Source: Tubiluchus corallicola (lineage: Eukaryota > Priapulida > Priapulimorpha > Priapulimorphida > Tubiluchidae). From it: 49,786 nt of DNA. Each line of letters opens with the position of its first letter. Position 1 is the stretch's first letter. Position numbers and translations under genes: made by a program. Of this stretch, positions 1 through 10,448 are shown piece by piece. The stretch is taken from assembly GCA_030141605.1 (NCBI GenBank), contig JAQGDQ010001079.1:15001-64786 (forward strand), written 5' to 3'. The notes under the pieces are model-generated. The model saw only the letters and a list, made by a program, of their open reading frames with translations. It was not told where the DNA came from and did no database searches.

Positions 1-217
1 GCTGTTACTACAGATCATGAGATGGATCAATGTTAAATTTAACATAATGACAGAAAAACAAAACAAGTTGAAACACATTCCAGACATATACTGTAGATAA
101 ACTGCATGTAATTATCATTTCCAAATCATTTTAATTAATTGTAACACGTATTGAATATATTTCTTTGACCCACACAGTGACTTATATCTTCCTACCCCAT
201 ACACATACATGTAATTA

Positions 218-542
218 CCGTCGACCCTCGTTAAACCGGACCCCGTTCGCCCGGATATCAGATAAGACGGACGTCATCCGTCGTAAAGGAAACTGACCGA
301 TTTCCGTCCTAGCCGCAGCGCTAAACACAACACGGCCTACCAACTGTACAATAATTTCTTTATCGTCACAGGTTAACTATTTTAAAGTAATATACAGTAT
401 AGTATATAGTGAAATGTATATAGGCCTTATTAAGGTGATTATTCCTGTATGATATAGCCCATATATAGGCATATCGGATAAATCGGACAATCAGCTAAAA
501 ATTGGACCCCCCCAATTAGTCCGGTTTAACGAGGTTTGACTG
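218..542. mobile_element. Tc1/pogo (Tigger)-like MITE
   Basis: The left end (218-241) and right end (519-542) are inverted copies sharing CTCGTTAAACCGGAC, with a few mismatches further out. TA dinucleotides flank both ends (216-217 and 543-544), as expected for Tc1/mariner/pogo target duplication. The ends resemble Tigger-type termini. The 325-bp body has no coding capacity, so this is a non-autonomous copy. Assignment to the pogo branch is inference from the ends alone. Confidence 0.6.
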
Positions 543-1384
543 TACATCATGTAAACGTAATTGTTTCACTTAGGAAGAATCATTATTACATCTACCAAAT
601 TTAATAAACATGACAACCCTAGTTATTTCTGATTATATTTTCTAGGACAATCTCAACATCACGATTTGCATAATGGTAAATTAAAGCACAAGAAAACTCT
701 GCACTTACATCAAGCTTAAAAATTCATCTTGAAATTTTGTGCCACATAATACTGCCTTTTTACGTACAGGAATTCAGTCGACAGACATGTAAAACATGTA
801 AATCTAAACTCCCGCGATGACCGTTAGACTCAACCATTTTGACGATAAATCATTTGAAACAAGTTTAGATAACATTTTGTAAAATTTGAAAAAATAATCA
901 GAGCATTCGTAGCGCACAAGTCACTAACTAAATAAAATTTAAAATTACTGTATCTTGTCAATAAGATTAAAAATACGTTTTTGGTTACTGAGTGGTGCAC
1001 CCTGGAGGTGAGTCAGTGACATTTTTTCAATTGGTGAAAACACTTTAAATAATTGATAATTTTCTTTTCTAGTTACATGAGTCTTTCAAGTAGGTAAGCG
1101 AAAAGCTAACTAATATAACTTTGCATGGAAAATTTCTAGGGCATAATCTAACATGTCCTTTTCTTCCTCTGATTTACGTTGTGCATGTGTGACGTCATAT
1201 AATGGCGCCGTCGGAACAGCATTGCGTGAGATTTAAAATGAAAAATGTTTCTATAAAGTAACGTATTTTTTAAGGCAATTTCGTGAAACCTACATCAGGT
1301 ATCCCTTCTCTTGTCCTTAACTATGAAAAGATTTCTACGTTTGTAATTTCGGTTAAATTTGATGAGATGTATAGTTGTGATATT
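543..1384. other. AT-rich intergenic DNA, no gene seen
   Basis: No reading frame or recognisable repeat family fills this stretch. A CRE-like TGACGTCA (about 1190-1197) is followed by ATGGCGCCGTCGG, which opens only a 19-codon frame. This could be promoter sequence for the zinc-finger gene 1.2 kb downstream, but nothing here proves it. About 1240-1315 resembles 27325-27410 in inverted orientation, so a short dispersed repeat is present. Confidence 0.4.
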
Positions 1385-1857
1385 AGACAGCAGTATTGAA
1401 AACTGCAACAGCTTTTTTTAAATCATGACTGAGATTAAATGATAATTACCTGGGTTAGTTAAATTTTGTTAAACTTTCTAAGCTATGCACGGCTCAGCAA
1501 ATCTACTAAGACTGGCAATAATGCCTTTTTCTCATATTTGCTTGGCTGACAAATAGGCGCGGTACCATGATAAAGATGATCATATCAACTGCAGTGTTCA
1601 TTTACGATGTTATTGGCCCTTTTTTGTGACATCACATCTGCGTCTTATGTCTTTTCTTACACAAACGTGCTAGATGTGCGGGGAAGATGCCTGCCATTGT
1701 ACAAATTGTGGTTAGTTTGTGATGTAAGCAATAGCTGTGTTCCGGCTTTCCAAGCGAATTATTCAATTATATAAACAACTTTTATAATCAAGAATATGTA
1801 TATTTTGGAAAGAAATTAAAATGAGATTGAGTCTAATCAATCGTCCAATTTTCCTTC
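1385..1857. mobile_element. Truncated copy of a TAAAGGAA-ended TIR element
   Basis: This segment aligns over most of its length with 35664-36218. Shared blocks include CTACTAAGACTGGCA, CTGCAGTGTT and TTAAAATGAGATTGAGTCTAA, ending in the family right terminus (CAATCGTCC...TTCCTT). The matching left terminus is missing, so the copy is 5'-truncated. It has no coding capacity. Confidence 0.6.
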
Positions 1858-2444
1858 AAAGCATACTGATTAATACAATTTTGTAATCATTACTGACCTT
1901 GTTATTGACATATTTTAGTCAATAAGACAGATGTAGTTTGTTAGTGTCTCTGAGAGGCATTTATGACAACTTCAAAAGTCTCAGTTGTATTTTCATATAA
2001 ACCACTGATCCTTTATTTCTGCAACATTTAAAACAAAAAATAGAAAGGCAAAGGTGACTGACATTGGCTAATTTAGTTAGATTGTTAATGAATAATGAAT
2101 CAATGAATAAATAAAAATAAAAATTAATAGAAATAAACTTACATCTTTGCGGCATATATCTAATGAAAAATTTCGCTAGCTTGTTACAGACATGTTCACT
2201 CATACAACAGAACAGCGTAAATGAAAACGTAACTAGGTCAATGCCCACACTTTAAACTTTCTAGCTAGATGGAGCCACCTTGGCTACAAAATTAAAATTT
2301 ATTAAGTTAGGTTCACACTGGCCTTAATATAGTTTATATTTCTGTTTCAGGTTAATACTTGTAAGCCAGTACTGTCAACAGAGACCATACTATCAAAAAC
2401 AAACGATATTAGCCAATTGATTCTTATCAACTCTATTTATTACC
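1858..2444. other. AT-rich upstream region of the zinc-finger gene
   Basis: No gene is visible. A pyrimidine-rich stretch ending TTTCTGTTTCAG at 2350 looks like a 3' splice site 94 bp before the zinc-finger start codon. This suggests a 5' untranslated exon further upstream. That exon could not be located with confidence. Confidence 0.4.
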
Positions 2445-4148
2445 ATGGCTCATTTTAACCTCATGGACGGTGTGCAGAGTGGATGCAGTTCACCCACACT
2501 GGATGACGGTAATGACGAAATAGCCAGTTTGCTTTCGTACGTGTGTGATATAGTCCATACTTGCGTAGATGACACTATGATTATACCAAGTGATCAGTCG
2601 AATGAATCAACCATTATTGATTATCAGACAGTTAATGGAGATACTGCAGCAACTGTTGAAACTAATTATTTAATAAGAGGTTTGGATAAACTGCATGCAT
2701 CACAAAATGACTCTCAGATCATAAATAGAGACGAACTAGTTGACATTGATAAGCCTCAAGCATTTGACAAATTACTCAAAGTCAAGAAGGAACACGACAC
2801 TTTTCCTGGAGATGTTTTAACTGATAAAGGTACAAATACAAACAGTGATGATTATTTAGTGCGGAAAACAGAGCATGGTGATATTTTTGCACAAGTGACA
2901 GAGAAAGATTATTCCTTGCAAGATGGTACTGATGCGTATGATTCACGAATCATCGTTAAGGACAACAGTGTCGAATTCGACGTGACGACTTCATCCGAAT
3001 CAAGGAAGCGAAGAAAATCGAGGCCGCCTGGTAGAATCTTCGTAAAATTTGCAAATGCTAAGCCACACAAGTGTGACCTTTGCCCGTTAACTTTTAGATG
3101 GCCAAGTGAATTGAAGGCGCACAGAAGAACTCACAGCGAGGAACGACCGTATTTGTGCAGTGATTGTGGCAAAGCGTTTTTCAGCAAAACTGGATTGAAG
3201 TGGCATTTGAAAAAGTGGCACTCAGAAGGCAAGATGAAGTGGCATGTCGAACCTCACACGGGTGAGAAAACATTCTTGTGTAGTGATTGTGGAAAGGCAT
3301 TTTCAAGTAGAAATGGAATGAAAGGTCACTGGAAGAAGTGGCATTCGGATAACGAGTATTTTCTGTGCAGTGAGTGTGGTGCCACATTTGGTGACGTGTA
3401 TTCGCTGAGAACTCATATGCTAACTCATTCAGATATCAGACCTTTTAAGTGCAACGAATGTGAGATGACGTTTAAGCACTTGATTACTCTGAAACTACAT
3501 GTTCGTAGAATGCACATTCTTGATAAGCCATTTAAGTGTAATGAGTGCGAAGCATCTTTTGTCGATCGCGGCTCGTTGAACAGACATCTAAAAATCCACA
3601 TGGAAGACAGGCCAAAACCATTCAAGTGTGCCGACTGCGATAAAGCTTTTGACTCCAAACATCACTTGAAAAGCCACGTCATTGTTCACACCGGACTGAA
3701 GCCATACAAATGTGAAACATGCAGTAAAGCTTTCGCTCATTCGTCAAGGTTGCGCAGCCATTTGAAACTGCATACGGGCGAGAAACCGAAGGACCTCGAG
3801 CGGAAATATCGGTGCAACTTATGTCCCTCTGCTTTCGTTAGTTCTGGAAACTTAAAGAAACACATGGTCACCCACACTCAAGAGAGGCCGTATCTGTGTA
3901 GTGAGTGTGGTGCAGCTTTTGCTCACAAGTACGTTTTAACCAGGCACACCCAAATTCACACGGGCCAGTACAAGCCATTTAACTGTGACACGTGCGGACA
4001 AACCTTTCGCGAAAAATCAAATTTGAAGAAACATGAGAGAAAGCATACAGGTGAACGGCCTTACAAGTGTGACTTTTGCGCAGCAGCATTCGCAGATCCA
4101 TCTAACTTTAAGAAGCATGTATCTAAACATAAAAGCATACCAGTATGA
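2445..4148 (+). CDS. C2H2 zinc-finger protein with 12 fingers (likely DNA-binding transcription factor)
   Basis: The predicted protein has 567 residues. Residues 1-185 are acidic and low in cysteine, with no domain I recognise. A basic patch near residues 186-198 (SRKRRKSRPPGR) is a likely nuclear localisation signal. From about residue 207 to the C-terminus there are 12 C2H2 fingers of the form C-x2-C-x12-H-x3/4-H. Several are joined by TGEKP-type linkers, so sequence-specific DNA binding in the nucleus is expected. The start ATG sits in a good context (ACCATGG). A candidate splice acceptor at 2350 suggests a 5'UTR intron, while the coding region itself is uninterrupted. Between fingers 2 and 3 a short segment ending HTGEK looks like the remnant of a lost finger. 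The linkers after fingers 6, 8 and 10 are unusually long or altered. No KRAB, BTB or SCAN domain is visible. Target genes cannot be inferred. Confidence 0.93.
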   Translation: MAHFNLMDGVQSGCSSPTLDDGNDEIASLLSYVCDIVHTCVDDTMIIPSDQSNESTIIDYQTVNGDTAATVETNYLIRGLDKLHASQNDSQIINRDELVDIDKPQAFDKLLKVKKEHDTFPGDVLTDKGTNTNSDDYLVRKTEHGDIFAQVTEKDYSLQDGTDAYDSRIIVKDNSVEFDVTTSSESRKRRKSRPPGRIFVKFANAKPHKCDLCPLTFRWPSELKAHRRTHSEERPYLCSDCGKAFFSKTGLKWHLKKWHSEGKMKWHVEPHTGEKTFLCSDCGKAFSSRNGMKGHWKKWHSDNEYFLCSECGATFGDVYSLRTHMLTHSDIRPFKCNECEMTFKHLITLKLHVRRMHILDKPFKCNECEASFVDRGSLNRHLKIHMEDRPKPFKCADCDKAFDSKHHLKSHVIVHTGLKPYKCETCSKAFAHSSRLRSHLKLHTGEKPKDLERKYRCNLCPSAFVSSGNLKKHMVTHTQERPYLCSECGAAFAHKYVLTRHTQIHTGQYKPFNCDTCGQTFREKSNLKKHERKHTGERPYKCDFCAAAFADPSNFKKHVSKHKSIPV

Positions 4149-4472
4149 TTTATGCAGGTAGTTTTTGCAGTTGATTTTAAGAAACATACGCGTATCAAGA
4201 ATGGAAGAATGACTTACGCGAAGAAATATTACCAGAGAAATACAATTTAGCATTTGCACGGCTAGTTTTTTGCTGTTACATACATTTGACTATTCGTTGG
4301 TTAGACGGGCACTAGCGCATCTCGAAATCGCGTTGCACAAGAAACAGGTGCTGTACCTCTCATTCCGAATTGTTCGTTTGTGATGTAGTGCACGTGTTAC
4401 AAAGCTCGTGAGTGAGCACGACGGTAAAACTTGAAATTGCAATTTTAAACTTGAAAAAATTAGTTTAGTATC

Positions 4473-4478
4473 AATAAA
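4473..4478 (+). terminator. Candidate polyadenylation signal of the zinc-finger gene
   Basis: AATAAA lies 325 bp after the zinc-finger stop codon on the same strand. It is the first canonical signal downstream. The 3'UTR between holds no other recognisable feature. Confidence 0.4.
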
Positions 4479-4614
4479 GACAGTCAATCGACAAATTCGG
4501 ACTGGCACTCCCCGCTTTTGTCCAGCAAACCGAGATACGAGTGCAATAATAATATAACTTGTAGTAATAATAATAATAGCCAGCACCGCCATCCCGTTCC
4601 CGTTCTTCAGATCT

Positions 4615-4800
4615 CAGGCGTATAACTTTTGCAAAAAACGGCCGAAAAATGGTCATTTTTGGAGGTTTTTTGCCCCCCGTTCATCCCGGTGGGCCCGATT
4701 TGAAAAATAAACCCCCAATGGCACGACACTAGATCGAGACCTTTCGTTTGATGTATAGATCGCCGCAAATGGTGCCGTCGTCGAAGCTGTAGCCTCGAAT

Positions 4801-4832
<32 letters not shown>
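4615..4832. repeat. Dispersed repeat ending in a (TA)n microsatellite
   Basis: The segment has runs such as GGTTTTTTGCCCCCCGTTC and GAGACCTTTCGTTTGATGTAT. The second motif recurs in the 145-bp repeat next to the fucosyltransferase gene (about 8144 and 8285). A (TA)n run at about 4804-4832 closes it. It appears to be one monomer of a dispersed, satellite-like family. Confidence 0.5.
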
Positions 4833-4834
<2 letters not shown>

Positions 4835-5241
4835 AAGAATATTAATATATAGATAATAATAATAATATTAATGATAATTATAATTTCACTTGATGTATTG
4901 CAGCATTTTTTCTACATGTGCATGTTGTTATTTTAGCATCATACTCCCTTTGCAAAAGAGTGAGCCATTGCAATTGTACACCAGTCTTACAATTGTAATC
5001 AGTGTAAAGTTTGTAGTTTAAATGTGTCCCGTTGTTAATTTATTCAGCCGAAATACAGGGGCCGCTTCTAAGCTAATTACACAGATTTGTTCAAATTTGG
5101 CAATGTGCCAAGAAGGGGCCCGCACGCAAATGGAGGTTGTTAATTGTTTATTTATTTATTTTGCAATTTCAGTTTATTATTAACATTATAGTTTTTTTTA
5201 AAAATAAGACAATTGGCGAGCTCTGTATGCATTACTTAGAG

Positions 5242-5720
5242 CAGGGGTGTGCAAATTATCTGACTAGCCGGGCTACATTAAACTTTCCCGCAATTCCTGC
5301 GGGCCACAGGCAGTTTTATCAAGGAGCCAAGTACAGTAGGGCCTAATAACGATTTTTTTTGCATCCGACCTGCGTACATCATTACTACTAAACTCAAGAA
5401 ACTATTTTAGAAGTTATTAAAATTTATATTACAAACCATATATTTCTACTTTCAGGACAGATAGTGGTAATTTCATTACAATGCATATTAGTAATGTGTA
5501 TCACACAGTCTGTGTAGTACAGTGACATTAAGCTACAACCGTCTTGTAAGGATTAATGGCATCCGATCTAGTAGAAAAAACTACCCACACTATCTTTGGG
5601 ATCGTGGCACGGACTTCAGCTGGATACACTCAATTAATCGCCCGGGCCGCACTTTCATTAGATTGACAAATGTCTTCGTGGGCCGCAAGTGGCCCTCGGG
5701 CTGCAATTTGCACACCCCTG
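5242..5720. mobile_element. hAT-type MITE, copy A
   Basis: The ends are CAGGGGTGTGCAAATT and its inverted copy AATTTGCACACCCCTG, the classic CAG...CTG form of hAT ends. They are flanked by 8-bp direct repeats ACTTAGAG (5234-5241) and AGTTAGAG (5721-5728), seven of eight identical. The 479-bp body is non-coding. It matches 26722-27214 in inverted orientation along its length, giving a second independent copy. Confidence 0.85.
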
Positions 5721-5728
5721 AGTTAGAG

Positions 5729-6259
5729 CATCATTGGATTTTAATTTTACCAATTTCTTGAACGAAAATTCAACAAATAATAATAATTTTTGTTGAATAA
5801 AAATTCAACGAAAAACCCTCAACACAGATTAAAACTACGGTCAGCAATTTCATAAGAGAGACTAAATAATTTGGCGATGTTATCTAAAAGAAATGTCATT
5901 TCAAAAACCACATCCAATATTTGTAAAATGTAAATATTAATCCAAACATTGTTGATAATTTGTGTAAGAGTTGTTATTTGAATCATTAAGTTTTGTATAA
6001 TAATTTATTTGTATACTTGTTGTACATCTTATAATTATATGTCTGGATCACTTATCGTTTTTTCTTTTTCATTCTTTGTGATTTTCTTATTAGAATTATA
6101 TAGATTGTTGTTGAAATTGTAATAAATAAACTATGATAAAAATTATCTAAAATAATCAGCAGTTTTTGCCATTTTTAATAACTTCTGTATACAGTACTTG
6201 AAAACCTGGGAGCAAAAAATCGTCCTGTTTTCCTTTAAAGTTATTTTAAAGCCTCTGTT
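5729..6259. other. AT-rich intergenic DNA, nothing recognised
   Basis: The stretch is rich in A/T runs, with no open frame, RNA gene or repeat copy seen elsewhere in the window. Confidence 0.4.
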
Positions 6260-6510
6260 CAGTAGGGGTGAGCATTCTCTACCAGAAAGCGAATTCGAAT
6301 CGAACCGAACTTAAGTGTTTCGAATTCGAACCGAATTCGAATTGAGATTGAACAATTTTCGAACCACCAGTAAAAATTAGTCTTACAAAGATTGTGTGTA
6401 TAGATTTTGTTCTGCAATAAAACGACTAGTAATTTGTTTAAAATTGTGCACAGAAATCACTGCTAAATTACGCTAATTGCGTGTTGTTTCAATCGTTTTA
6501 GTGATCAGGA
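6260..6510. mobile_element. Left half of a hAT-like MITE (CAGTAGGGGTGAGC family)
   Basis: It begins CAGTAGGGGTGAGCAT, followed by repeated TTCGAATTCGAA motifs, and then matches 11865-12186 nearly base for base up to GTGATCAGGA. The right half is missing. The copy at 11865-12186 keeps the right terminus but lacks the left. CAG...CTG ends suggest hAT, but no target duplication can be read because each copy has only one end. Confidence 0.65.
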
Positions 6511-7017
6511 TATTAATATTTCAATGTACACCAAATGTAAGTAAAAGTATGTAAGGCTTCGCACTTGCTTTTAGCTGCATATTTTTGCTCAACACATTAG
6601 TATCAATGATGTTTCAGTAATTTCATTAGACAAACACTACAAGTACAGTGAATGTCCATCTGTTTTTTTATAATCCAGTCAAGCGTGATGATTATTGTCA
6701 ACACAACCGCCACCACGAACACAACAATGACGACGACAGCAACAGCATTTAGCAAACAAATCAGAACCTCCATAGATTTCCGTCGGTCATTAGCCTAAAC
6801 ATGATCCAGTATCTGTCATCTACTTGGGGACTAACGATCTACTAATGCGTTTTAAAAAGGCTATTACCTCTGTGAACTGGTCACTTCCAACTTGGAGGGT
6901 GAACGAACTCGAGTTTTCGCCACTTAATTAAGTTAACTGACGCTAAAGCACCCGTGACCTAAATTGCTGATGGAAAACTTGTCGGCATGATTACGATACA
7001 GTGAAATGCAAAGTTGT
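6511..7017. other. Intergenic DNA, nothing recognised
   Basis: Only a short imperfect CAA/CGA-rich stretch near 6700-6750 stands out. No gene or repeat copy was identified. Confidence 0.4.
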
Positions 7018-7463
7018 TTAACCCTTTCAGTCCCAAATTATTTTTTTAATAAGAATTTTTTTTTGGCTTGGTACTTTTGTTTCCAATGTATCCTGTGGGA
7101 TACACAACATTCTTTGTCATGTGCAAAAAAACAAAGTCCGACTTTTTTAAAAACACAACAAAAGCGAAAAATGTGCTTCATTTTGCAACTGCTGATAATT
7201 TTTTAAAGTATTTAAGACATTTAGTATGCACGCTATGCTGATCTGTACAAAGTCGTCTCTAAAGTACTGTACCTTGCGCAGTTTTTTATGCTATGTAGAT
7301 TTTCTAGTTTGCCATTTTATCACTATTTTTAGTCTATTGTTATTGGCTTAAATAAAAATAACTATTAACAGATCAAATAACTGTCAGTTTTAAAATTTTA
7401 TTATTTTTAAAGGCAGAAAATATTCTCGTATCCCACGGGATACAACGGGTATGAAAGGGTTAA
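7018..7463. mobile_element. piggyBac-type MITE, copy 1 (complete)
   Basis: TTAA at 7018-7021 and 7460-7463 flanks inverted ends CCCTTTCA...TGAAAGGG. That is the piggyBac target site plus terminal repeat form. Near-palindromic boxes of the form GTATCC-N4-GGATAC occur at 7088-7103 and 7428-7443. Related copies lie at 13253 and 33292. No transposase is encoded, so mobility would need a piggyBac enzyme supplied in trans. Confidence 0.8.
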
Positions 7464-8075
7464 AAGAAAGGCAAGACTGGAGTTAATATCTGTATTCTAA
7501 CAACGAAAATTAGTTGACAATGTTCCAGACGTGGTCAGAAACTCAAGATTTTGCAACAAAAGTTATAAAATTGAGTCTTAAAATTAAAGAGACAACAGCC
7601 TTTTTTGAAAGTGCTTATTTTCTTTTACCGAATTCACGTTGCTTGAATGTAGTAACCGTATCCAGTCACACTAAAACAGCTGCAGAGAGTGCAAAAGCAG
7701 TTTTTAAATGGTATTTTCAACTTTGAACTGAACTAAAAGTGAAAAAACGCACATTGTGTAAATAATGGTGAATGAATAATACTCTAGATCACAAAACTAT
7801 GCCTGACCAAATGCCCAGTCAAGAAAAAACCTTGTACATGCAAAGCAAAATGTTTTATTTTAAGAAGAAAACTTGTAATTCTTGATAGGACTATTTTTTA
7901 AATTACATATCGACCTTAAATTGTTGAATTTGTTTAACATACGACGCTACTGATTTTGTAGAATGAAACAGCCATTGTGATATTTAACCCCGAAGAGCTT
8001 GCTTGTATGCAGCTTATAAAATGTTGAGTACATAGAAAGTGCATTTTACATTGAAACCTCAGCATTTAACTGTTC
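7464..8075. other. Intergenic DNA, no supported gene
   Basis: A 70-codon frame at 7514-7726 exists but has no recognisable domain and no splice or promoter support. AATAAA on the minus strand near 7853 could serve the fucosyltransferase transcript. Confidence 0.35.
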
Positions 8076-8430
8076 AGCCCGCCACTCACGTGTCAGAGGT
8101 CAATAAATCTTCACATAACTTATACCATTCAGTTTGTCTCATTGAGACCTTTCATTTGTTGTATTACAAGCCAGTTTCGGTTGACACAGGAAGACTCCTG
8201 TCTTTTCAACCCCTATTTTGCCCGCTAGTGGGGTCGCAGATTAACCATTCTCATTGTAACCCATCCTATTCGATTCGTCTCGCCGAGGCCTTTCATCTGA
8301 TATGCTGCACGGTACTATTCATAGGAACTCGATGCAGTTTTGTTCCCGACCCCCATTTTCGTTTTTTTGCCCACTAATGGGGTCAGAGATCAACCAATCT
8401 CGGAATAACTTATAGTGTTCGGTTAGTAAT
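8076..8430. repeat. ~145-bp tandem repeat, about 2.5 copies
   Basis: Three diverged units share a start of the form CCCRCTARTGGGGTC and an internal GAGRCCTTTCATYTG. Unit starts are near 8077, 8221 and 8369. The array ends about 20 bp from the fucosyltransferase stop codon and probably lies in its 3'UTR. A lone related block occurs at 4733-4760. Confidence 0.65.
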
Positions 8431-8449
8431 TGCTAATGTGACATTAACC

Positions 8450-9724
8450 TCAGTTAGAAAACGGGCTGTTTAGTGAGACTAAACTGGCATATTTCTTGTT
8501 AAAACATTGATCATTATACCATGCACTCAAGGCTTTGTAGGCACCAAAGTAATTTCTTTCAGCTTCATTCCTCTCAAGCCCTGAATTTTGTTTGTGAAGT
8601 TTTTTACATAACTCACACCAAAAGTCTTGTCTGTGTTTTAAATGTATCCTGTAATAATTACTGTAAGTTGGAAACATCAAAGTCGCTTTGTGATGTATTT
8701 TCCACAAAAAGTATTTACTATATTCCTCCTCTGTCATACTTTGTAAGAATTTTGCCAACATTTCTGGTGTGGCAAAGGCGTCCACATTGATGTAGGAATT
8801 AGGAGGAAGGAAATGGGTGTAGTTTGCACCACCTAAAACTATTGGTACCACGTCATACTGCAGCGTGGCGTAAACCTTTTCTGTAATGTAATCTTTACAC
8901 ACGGAGTTCTCAAAAGCTAAATAGAACTTGTAATTCTTTTCCAGAAACGCATAGGTGTGTTTGAAATCCTTTGTAGAGCTTCCATTTCGACATCTTCCAT
9001 ATATGTCGACAGCAATGAACTTCTTCAAATGATACACGTAATGTTCTCTTAAACTTGCTGTATCACAGTGACTTACAAACCAAGCAACAAGTCTAGACTT
9101 TCTGTGTCTTCTGTGTTGACCGAACTTATATTTCTCTCCGGGATCACGTTTGATTATATCTCCATACTTTAACACTATATCAGAGTCTAATCTGTACGTC
9201 ATTGTCCAATGTATGAAGCCATCCAATTCGCTTAAATTTGCTTTGGTATAACATGGTGACTCTGCTGAATACAAAACCCATTTCTGTCCTTCTAGTCTTT
9301 CTACTAGACTGGGTTTAATGTAATCATCACGGGGATGAATAACAACAGCACTGCTTTTGGTCAATAGAGAGCGATTGTTTGTAGTTTCACAGTAAGAAGA
9401 ATCGAGTGAACAGTTCTCAACAAATGGTTTCCTTCCAAATCCCCATCTAAAATCTTTATTACCGTGTAATTTATTCCAGAGTAAGATAAGCTTGGTTGTT
9501 CCGGTACTGTTGATTCTTCTTAATTTAGGCTCTTCTTTTGCACAGATATGGGAATCCGGACTATCGCAAACAGTACGCCGAAAAACTACGCCTGGTTTAG
9601 TCTTTTGAGTTACGTGCGAGATAATGAAACTGTAACATACCAAAATGGCGAAACAAAATGAAAGCAGAACAAAAATCGCCTTGGTTAAAATGACTTTTTT
9701 GTAAGAGTTTTTTAAACAGCACAT
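8450..9724 (-). CDS. Alpha-1,3-fucosyltransferase, GT10 family
   Basis: The predicted 424-residue type II membrane protein is a glycosyltransferase that moves fucose from GDP-fucose to N-acetylglucosamine-type acceptors in the Golgi. A short cytosolic N-terminus is followed by one membrane anchor (about residues 11-36), a stem and a lumenal catalytic domain. Family hallmarks are clear: IHWTMTYRLDSDI at 171-183, FYLAFENSVCKDYITEK at 267-283, and VPIVLGGANY at 293-302. The last two form the GDP-fucose binding motif of GT10 enzymes. Five N-glycosylation sequons are visible. The length fits animal FucTs, and the frame is complete on a single exon, common for this family. No paralogue is present. 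Acceptor specificity (Lewis-type or core) cannot be read from sequence. A diverged 145-bp repeat begins just after the stop codon. Confidence 0.95.
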   Translation of the reverse strand: MCCLKNSYKKVILTKAIFVLLSFCFAILVCYSFIISHVTQKTKPGVVFRRTVCDSPDSHICAKEEPKLRRINSTGTTKLILLWNKLHGNKDFRWGFGRKPFVENCSLDSSYCETTNNRSLLTKSSAVVIHPRDDYIKPSLVERLEGQKWVLYSAESPCYTKANLSELDGFIHWTMTYRLDSDIVLKYGDIIKRDPGEKYKFGQHRRHRKSRLVAWFVSHCDTASLREHYVYHLKKFIAVDIYGRCRNGSSTKDFKHTYAFLEKNYKFYLAFENSVCKDYITEKVYATLQYDVVPIVLGGANYTHFLPPNSYINVDAFATPEMLAKFLQSMTEEEYSKYFLWKIHHKATLMFPTYSNYYRIHLKHRQDFWCELCKKLHKQNSGLERNEAERNYFGAYKALSAWYNDQCFNKKYASLVSLNSPFSN

Positions 9725-10448
9725 TTTACACTATAAAGTAGCAAGTTGAAATACTACAAGTACCGAAAAGACATAGTACATAGTAGACATAGACATAGTT
9801 TCACGAGTATAAAAGTCATTTACTCGGTAGACATTTCACGGAAATGTAAGTGTAGTTAAGTTGGTAAGAAGTATGTGACCGGCTTGATTTTGTGGTATTG
9901 CGCATGCGTCAACAGAACGTAATCATCTCAGAATGTCACAAGTTTGTGTACTTTTAAAAGAATGGTTAAAGACAAACACTTTGTAGGTACGAAAATGAAC
10001 AGTTGGATGTATTAATAACAGCAGTAAAGGCTATAATTATAGAATTTCTTTGACTTTATGCTGAGAGAATTATTTCTTGAATATTCTTTTTTAATTGCGA
10101 ACGTCTTTTACCTTATTTAACTAATAATAATAATTTATTTATTATAATTAATAAATTGGAAATCAATTTATAATTATTATTCCTAATAATTTAGCTTATC
10201 AATGTTTATAATGATTTTGTAATTATACATAAAGTTACTGCGAACACGAGTAAAACTAGAATTTTATCCATAAAACCAGCTTGTATGAGGTGATGTTTGA
10301 TGTTTGAAACGGGTGATGTTTATTTAAATAATTTACTTTTAAAAATGTGGAAGAAGAGAAATATCTTGGCAATATCTTTGATTATGAAAATATGGTTGAT
10401 CGTGATACAGATAGACAGCGTGCTTTGTTTTACGCATGGTCAAACATA
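9725..10448. other. Upstream flank of the fucosyltransferase gene, AT-rich
   Basis: No gene is seen. TGCGCATGCGTC at about 9899-9910 fits the NRF-1 palindrome and lies about 180 bp upstream of the fucosyltransferase start, a plausible promoter position. The rest is AT-rich with ATTAATAATA-type runs. Confidence 0.35.
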
